Shown piece by piece: positions 1 through 3,933 of a stretch of DNA of 6,202 nucleotides (its first letter is position 1; each line of letters begins with the position of its first letter). The notes below the pieces were generated by a model. That model made no database searches. It saw nothing but the letters and a program-made list of their open reading frames with translations, and was not told the origin of the DNA. The position numbers were made by a program, and so were the translations under genes. Source of the DNA: Bacteroidales bacterium (GTDB lineage Bacteria; Bacteroidota; Bacteroidia; Bacteroidales; WCHB1-69); assembly GCA_031257735.1 (NCBI GenBank), contig JAIROC010000272.1, forward strand, positions 1 to 6,202. Direction: 5' to 3'.

Positions 1-119
1 ATTATTGCCGTGCCTGTAGCGTATTATGCGGTGAATCGCTGGCTTGAGAATTTTGCATACAAAACGCCGATTCATTGGTGGGTGTTCGTCGCAGGCGGTT
101 TGCTGGTGTTTTTGATTAC
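1..119 (+). repeat. Terminal direct repeat, left copy (119 bp, exact)
   Basis: Bases 1-119 match 6084-6202 without a mismatch when read line by line. The match ends only because the window ends. Because it reaches both window edges, it may be the overlap of a self-closing assembly path rather than a biological repeat of defined length. It lies wholly inside permease coding sequence. Confidence 0.97.
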
Positions 120-192
120 CGTAGCAACGGTTAGCTGGCAAAGCTACAAGGCGGCTTCGGCTAATCCGGTGGAAGCGTTAAAATCGGAATAA
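1..192 (+). CDS. FtsX-like ABC transporter permease, C-terminal fragment
   Basis: This frame is open from base 1 and stops with TAA at 190-192, giving 63 residues of the C-terminal end of a MacB/FtsX-type permease. It holds the end of one membrane helix, a short periplasmic loop around IHWW, a final hydrophobic helix (VFVAGGLLVFLITVATV) and the typical cytoplasmic tail ANPVEALKSE; endings of the form 'A(N/D)PVxALR/KxE' are characteristic of this family. The GTG at 10 is an internal valine, not a start. Bases 1-119 are identical to the last 119 bases of the window and in the same frame, so this is either the missing end of the permease beginning at 3930 or the end of a closely related upstream copy. 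Joined to that gene, it completes a protein of 781 residues. It is not a separate small gene. Confidence 0.9.
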   Translation: MIAVPVAYYAVNRWLENFAYKTPIHWWVFVAGGLLVFLITVATVSWQSYKAASANPVEALKSE

Positions 193-202
193 TGACACAC
201 GC

Positions 203-238
203 TTAATAAAGTTTAACAAATATTAATAAAATTTAACA
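203..238 (+). promoter_or_regulatory. 16-bp direct repeat, 20-bp period (possible operator)
   Basis: TTAATAAAGTTTAACA at 203-218 is repeated as TTAATAAAATTTAACA at 223-238, 15 of 16 bases identical. The 20-bp period is close to two helical turns, so both copies would face the same side of the DNA. The pair lies immediately upstream of the predicted promoter of the first glycosyltransferase gene. This suggests a binding site for a dimeric or tandem regulator, or an AT-rich upstream element. The region is very AT-rich, so chance similarity is possible. Confidence 0.45.
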
Positions 239-268
239 TTTAGCAATGAAAAATATGTTTTACCTTTG
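239..268 (+). promoter_or_regulatory. Bacteroidetes-type promoter for the cassette
   Basis: TACCTTTG at 261-268 matches the Bacteroidetes primary sigma -7 consensus TAnnTTTG exactly. The -33 box is weaker; TTTAGC at 239-244 is the best candidate and its spacing is slightly short. Transcription would start around 274-276, leaving a short leader before the ATG at 290. This placement also argues against a translation start at the TTG at 266, which falls inside the -7 box. Confidence 0.55.
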
Positions 269-289
269 TATTCTAAATTAATATGTTTT

Positions 290-1141
290 ATGAATAATAT
301 TAGCATTTTAATGCCTGTTTATAACGCAGATGCCTTCATAAAGGAAACGATCGACAGTATCTTAAATCAGTCATTCGGAGATTTTGAGTTGCTTGTTATG
401 GACGATGGCTCTACCGACAGAAGCGCTGATATTATTCGTTCATACTCCGATCCGCGTATTAGATACGAACTTTGTCCTCATAATTTTATTGCCACGCTGA
501 ACAAAGGTATCGAAATTGCACAGGGAAAATATATCGCCAGAATAGACCACGACGACCTGATGATGCCCGAACGCCTGCAAATACAATATGATTTTATGGA
601 AACGCATCCCGAAATCGCCGCATGTGGAGCCTGTATGCAAACTTTCGGAAACAGTTCTTATACAATCAATGTGCTTACGGAACATAACGATATTGTTCAA
701 TACATGATATTGGGAAATCCTATGGCTAATCCTACAGCGTTTTACCGCCGCAGTTTTTTGATGGAACACAATATCCGGCACGAAGAGGGTTATTCGTTTG
801 CCGATGACTATAAACTATGGACGGAAATCGCTAAAGTGGGAAAATTAGCAAATATCCCCAAAGTACTCACAAAATACCGTACTTCCGACAAGCAGGCAAG
901 CGTGGTGAATTATGGACCAATGATGGCGGCTTCGTTAGTCGTACGTTACGAAATGATGCAATACTTTTTGTCGGCTTTTGTTCCCACGGGAAAATTGGAC
1001 AGTATGGTCGCCGAACAGGTACTCCCGGGAATAGAACAATTGAACGACAAAGGATTCTTCTCCGAAGAAACTTATTTTAAGTTTATGTATGAACTGATAC
1101 GCGGTTTATATCAACGAAACAGTTTAAACCTCAAAAAATGA
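290..1141 (+). CDS. Family 2 glycosyltransferase (GT-A fold)
   Basis: A 283-residue cytoplasmic inverting GT2 enzyme that would transfer a sugar from a nucleotide-sugar; the acceptor cannot be read from the sequence. The N-terminal Rossmann-like half has ISILMPVYN (residues 4-12), the nucleotide-binding DDGSTD (38-43), and RIDHDDLMMPERL (84-96), which carries the DxD-type metal site. FADDYKLW (170-177) corresponds to the usual catalytic-base motif ((A/E)EDYDLW in relatives). The C-terminal 100 residues are less conserved and no membrane segment is evident. I chose ATG 290 because an in-frame TTG 24 bases upstream lies in the predicted -7 box; there is no Shine-Dalgarno site, as is usual in Bacteroidetes. 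The next glycosyltransferase starts 9 bases after the TGA, so the two are almost certainly co-transcribed. A capsule or O-antigen role is possible from the family alone, but the neighbours point to peptide glycosylation. Confidence 0.9.
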   Translation: MNNISILMPVYNADAFIKETIDSILNQSFGDFELLVMDDGSTDRSADIIRSYSDPRIRYELCPHNFIATLNKGIEIAQGKYIARIDHDDLMMPERLQIQYDFMETHPEIAACGACMQTFGNSSYTINVLTEHNDIVQYMILGNPMANPTAFYRRSFLMEHNIRHEEGYSFADDYKLWTEIAKVGKLANIPKVLTKYRTSDKQASVVNYGPMMAASLVVRYEMMQYFLSAFVPTGKLDSMVAEQVLPGIEQLNDKGFFSEETYFKFMYELIRGLYQRNSLNLKK

Positions 1142-1150
1142 TAGAACGCC

Positions 1151-2077
1151 ATGAACAAACTGACCGCCATAATACCATTTTTAAATGAAGGAATAGAAAT
1201 CGAAAGAACTCTCGAAAGTATTCGGGAAACCGCTGAAAACAAAGTAGATATAATTGTGATTAACGACAATTCGCAGGACGATACCGACTATGAATCTGTT
1301 GCAAAAAAATATAATGCACGTTACTATTACAATGTTACGAGGCAGGGTGTGGCGCAATCGCGCAATATCGGAGTAGAACTCTGCGAAACACCTTATTTTA
1401 TCCTTTTCGACGGACACATGCGCTTTTATCATAACGACTGGTGGAACGAAACCGTAAAGGCGCTCGACGATAACGACCGTGCAACATATTGCCTGCGATG
1501 CCTGCCTTTGGATGACAAGTTTCAACTGATGGAAAATACCTCAATGGGTGCCTGTATAAATATGGATGAAGCTGCCGGAAATGCAATTTTGGATCCGGCA
1601 TGGAGATATGGGAATAATGAAATCGACAAACTCATAATTCAGATACCATGCGTACTGGGAGCCTGTTATGCACTGAGCAAACGCTATTGGACATATCTGA
1701 AAGGTTTGACAGGACTTAAAACTTACGGATGCGACGAAGCGTATTTAAGTCTGAAAACATGGCTGGAAGGCGGCAGTTGTTTATTGTTTAAAGAGATAAA
1801 AGTTGGGCATATATTCCGACCCAAAGCGCCATATTCAATGTCATCCGTTGATTTGATGTACAATAAACTTTTGATGGCGGAATCAGTGTTGCCATACGAA
1901 CAAAAGAAAACGGTGTTTTCGAACATACAGAAAAGTAATTCCTACGAATTTACCGAAGCCATGAAACTGTTGGTTGCCAATAAAAAATTGGTAGCCGAAC
2001 TGAAGTCTTATTATCTGCAGATTTTTACATCTGATATTGATTCATTTATTAAATTTAATCAGGACATGAAGCAATAA
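1151..2077 (+). CDS. Glycosyltransferase resembling polypeptide GalNAc-transferases
   Basis: A 308-residue GT-A glycosyltransferase. AIIPFLNEG (6-14) and VINDNSQDDT (36-45) form the nucleotide-binding half. FDGHM (86-90) stands where polypeptide GalNAc-transferases have their DxH metal motif (DSH). GLKTYGCDEAYLSLKTWLEG (188-207), followed by VGHIFR (218-223), closely resembles the conserved 'GGE..ELSFRVWxCGG ... VGHVFR' block of those enzymes. This likeness makes a protein or peptide acceptor more plausible than for a generic GT2, and the gene lies directly upstream of a Ser/Thr/Cys-rich precursor peptide. The last 80 residues are unassigned and may bind the acceptor. No signal peptide or membrane helix is seen, so it should act in the cytoplasm before export. 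The sugar and the modified residue are unknown. The resemblance is judged by eye, not by alignment. Confidence 0.88.
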   Translation: MNKLTAIIPFLNEGIEIERTLESIRETAENKVDIIVINDNSQDDTDYESVAKKYNARYYYNVTRQGVAQSRNIGVELCETPYFILFDGHMRFYHNDWWNETVKALDDNDRATYCLRCLPLDDKFQLMENTSMGACINMDEAAGNAILDPAWRYGNNEIDKLIIQIPCVLGACYALSKRYWTYLKGLTGLKTYGCDEAYLSLKTWLEGGSCLLFKEIKVGHIFRPKAPYSMSSVDLMYNKLLMAESVLPYEQKKTVFSNIQKSNSYEFTEAMKLLVANKKLVAELKSYYLQIFTSDIDSFIKFNQDMKQ

Positions 2078-2081
2078 ACAG

Positions 2082-2099
2082 GCAGGTTCACCTGCTTTT
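2082..2099 (+). terminator. Small hairpin with T-tract after the second glycosyltransferase gene
   Basis: GCAGGT (2082-2087) pairs with ACCTGC (2090-2095). The loop is very tight, so a 5-bp stem with a TTCA loop is more realistic. TTTT follows, then an AT-rich run. It begins 4 bases after the stop codon. It could be a weak terminator or attenuator, or a 3' end stabiliser setting the glycosyltransferase transcript apart from the precursor gene. The stem is short, so read-through is likely. Confidence 0.4.
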
Positions 2100-2134
2100 A
2101 AATATTTTTTTATTAATTATTAAATTTTTTTGAA

Positions 2135-2479
2135 ATGACTAAAGAAAAAGAAGAGCTTGCAAAGCAAGCAGGTTTGAATCCCGAGGAAGCAGAAGAACTT
2201 TTCTCGGAAGAAACATTGGAAACTATGGGAACAAACCCCATTGTTGAAGATGAAAGTGCGGATGAAGTCAATGTGTATTGTCCACAGTGCAATCAATGTA
2301 TTTGTGTATCTACGACCACTATTGTATCTACAACATCACCATCTGGGGAGACAAATGGTCAGTGCCACAGTCAATGTAGTTGTAGTGGTGGCACACCACC
2401 TTCAGGATTTACAAATGGTCATTGTCATCAGTGTGGGATTGGGTGTTCACGTTTTAGTTCCGAAACCCCAAACATATAG
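2135..2479 (+). CDS. Cys/Ser/Thr-rich RiPP precursor peptide (candidate)
   Basis: A 114-residue peptide I do not recognise as a named family. Residues 1-48 look like a leader: 15 acidic and 3 Lys residues, no Cys, and a probable helix (KEEL...ETLETM, 6-31). Residues 49-114 look like a core: 10 Cys (49, 52, 55, 57, 77, 81, 83, 97, 100, 104), 20 Ser/Thr, many Gly. The Cys fall in three modules: CPQCNQCIC, CHSQCSC and CHQCGIGC. Residues 67-86 and 87-106 are a 20-aa tandem repeat (T-x-PSG-x-TNG-x-CH). There is no signal peptide or clear GG cleavage site. Its place between a GalNAc-transferase-like gene and a radical SAM/SPASM maturase supports a precursor role. A metal-binding protein is the main alternative, given the CxxC and CHxC motifs. 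The start is the only ATG preceding the leader; A/T-rich bases precede it, with no Shine-Dalgarno site. Confidence 0.82.
   Translation: MTKEKEELAKQAGLNPEEAEELFSEETLETMGTNPIVEDESADEVNVYCPQCNQCICVSTTTIVSTTSPSGETNGQCHSQCSCSGGTPPSGFTNGHCHQCGIGCSRFSSETPNI
2333..2452 (+). repeat. Two tandem 60-bp units within the precursor core
   Basis: Units 2333-2392 and 2393-2452 are in register at exactly 60 bp (20 codons). The identical stretch ACAAATGGTCA occurs at 2351-2361 and 2411-2421, and both units begin ACAYCACC. At protein level, 9 of the first 12 residues agree (T67/T87, PSG, TNG, CH), while the distal 8 residues diverge mainly in Cys spacing. This indicates duplication of a core module followed by divergence. 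Confidence 0.8.
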
Positions 2480-2506
2480 CACATGGATGGTGTATGAAAT
2501 GCAGTT

Positions 2507-2564
2507 GAAACGAGGAATGTCTCAAATTAGGATTTTTTGAGACATCCTTGTTTCTTTTATTCTT
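2507..2564 (+). terminator. Strong hairpin with T-rich tail between precursor and maturase genes
   Basis: GAAACGAGG (2507-2515) pairs with CCTTGTTTC (2546-2554) with one G-U pair, and ATGTCTCAAA (2517-2526) pairs perfectly with TTTGAGACAT (2536-2545). Only A2516 is bulged, and the loop is 9 nt (2527-2535). The stem of 19 pairs is followed by TTTTATTCTT. It begins 28 bases after the precursor stop codon. This is the most convincing RNA structure in the window. It fits a partial terminator that yields abundant precursor mRNA and less read-through to the radical SAM enzyme, and it would also protect the mRNA 3' end. The lower strand lacks an equivalent T-rich tail. Confidence 0.7.
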
Positions 2565-2598
2565 AATTGTTATGATTTTAAACTAAAAAGATATAATT

Positions 2599-3933
2599 AT
2601 GTATAAATTAAGTAAGTATAATTATTTTGTGAAATATGAACAGCGGATTATTTATTTCAATGGGATGACCGGATTTTCATTTTCAGTTGCTCAAGAAGAG
2701 GATGAAAAATTGAAAGAATTGTTCAATGATTTGATTTCATTTCAAATACAGTATAGTAGCATATTTTATCGTTTAAAGAACTGGGGATTTATTGTGAATG
2801 AAGATATAGATGAGATAAATAAAATTAGATATAGAAATAGAAAAGCCATTTTTGCAGATAGGTTTTACCGATTGATTATTAATCCTACTCAGGATTGTAT
2901 TTTTAACTGCTGGTATTGTAATCAACATACCCAAAACATGGGAGGCATGAAAGCTGAGGTTGTAAAAAAAGTAAAAAAACATATTGATGTGATGGTTAGA
3001 GATGAAAAAATAACAGGATTGTTTTTAGACTGGTTCGGGGGAGAACCTCTGATGTATTTTGATGAAATAGTTTATCCCATAGCCCAATATGCTTTTACAC
3101 TGATTGAGAAATATAATTTGCCATTTTTCCAACATGCCACAACCAATGCATACTTGATAACACAAAAAATGGCAGATGAAATGAAAAATATAAAACTAAA
3201 CAGTTTTCAGATTACTCTTGACGGAGACGAAGAACGACACAATAAAATACGAAATGTAAATGGGAAACCGAGCTATAAACGTATTATGGATAATATTATT
3301 CTGCTTTGCGAAACTATTCCAGACCTTAGAATTACGATAAGATTAAATTACGATAATTCAACTTTACTTAAAAGTAATATGCCGTTGGTATATGAACAAA
3401 TTCCACAACAACACCGTAATAAGATAAAATTGGATTTCCAACGAGTATGGCAGACCTATGATAGAAGTGATAACAACAATGTGATTAATGATAGTGTAAA
3501 CGAAAATAGGGCGGGGCAGAAGCCCAACGAACCTTTGCTTGAGTTAAAAAAAAGCGTAGCTTCTATGGGTTATTCATATTCCATGTCAAATGTATTTTCA
3601 ATCGGACAATCGTTCAGATGTTATGCCGATAGATATTATCATACTGTAATTAACTATGATGGCAAAGTATATAAATGTACTGCACATTTGGAACAGGAAG
3701 TCGGCGTTTTGCATGACAATGGAGTTATTGCATGGAATGAAAATATTATGAGCGATTTATACTCAAAGGCTACTTTCGAAAATGAAAGATGTCTTAACTG
3801 CAAGTATCTTCCGTTATGCTTAGGTTCATGTTCTCAACATGTGAAATACAATAAATGTATGGTTGATAACTCTGAAATATCATGCGAACAATTTATTATC
3901 AGTATATATAAACAAAAAATAAATAAACAATGA
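2599..3933 (+). CDS. Radical SAM/SPASM peptide maturase
   Basis: A 444-residue radical SAM enzyme. Residues 1-75 form a small N-terminal region with the look of a PqqD-like peptide-recognition domain (Y9-F20 strands, then a helical part ending LKNWGFI, 59-65). The radical SAM core starts at INPTQDC; C100, C104 and C107 form CxxxCxxC for the [4Fe-4S] cluster that cleaves S-adenosylmethionine. GGEP is at 147-150 and the strand TLDGD at 206-210. The C-terminal SPASM domain has C341, C360, C398, C401, C407, C411, C420 and C429, including YHTVINYDGKVYKC (347-360) and CLNCKYLPLCLGSC (398-411), enough for two auxiliary clusters. Such enzymes install thioether, C-C or other crosslinks or epimerise residues in RiPPs; which reaction occurs here cannot be read. 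The likely substrate is the upstream Cys-rich peptide. Its stop overlaps the permease start (ATGA). Codon use is distinctly AT-rich. Confidence 0.93.
   Translation: MYKLSKYNYFVKYEQRIIYFNGMTGFSFSVAQEEDEKLKELFNDLISFQIQYSSIFYRLKNWGFIVNEDIDEINKIRYRNRKAIFADRFYRLIINPTQDCIFNCWYCNQHTQNMGGMKAEVVKKVKKHIDVMVRDEKITGLFLDWFGGEPLMYFDEIVYPIAQYAFTLIEKYNLPFFQHATTNAYLITQKMADEMKNIKLNSFQITLDGDEERHNKIRNVNGKPSYKRIMDNIILLCETIPDLRITIRLNYDNSTLLKSNMPLVYEQIPQQHRNKIKLDFQRVWQTYDRSDNNNVINDSVNENRAGQKPNEPLLELKKSVASMGYSYSMSNVFSIGQSFRCYADRYYHTVINYDGKVYKCTAHLEQEVGVLHDNGVIAWNENIMSDLYSKATFENERCLNCKYLPLCLGSCSQHVKYNKCMVDNSEISCEQFIISIYKQKINKQ

Noticed and set aside
1..192. A decayed permease pseudogene
   Set aside because: The fragment is truncated only by the window edge. 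Its frame is intact, and its sequence matches the 3' part of the permease at the other end.
266..289. In-frame TTG extending the first glycosyltransferase by 8 residues
   Set aside because: The TTG lies in the predicted -7 box, and the extra residues are not part of the family's N-terminus, which normally begins just before the ISILMPVYN-type strand.
2333..2452. CRISPR-like or intergenic repeat
   Set aside because: There are only two units, in frame within a coding region, with 60-bp period and no spacer structure.
2241..2540. 99-codon open frame overlapping the precursor in another phase
   Set aside because: It overlaps the well-supported precursor and ends in the hairpin. Its product is rich in Val and Met, as expected from an out-of-frame reading, with no coding logic of its own.
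2548..2578. Possible separate promoter for the radical SAM gene (TTG at 2548, TATGATTT at 2571)
   Set aside because: The spacing is acceptable, but the -7 element matches TAnnTTTG poorly and the TTG is part of the hairpin stem. In such AT-rich DNA this is not enough.
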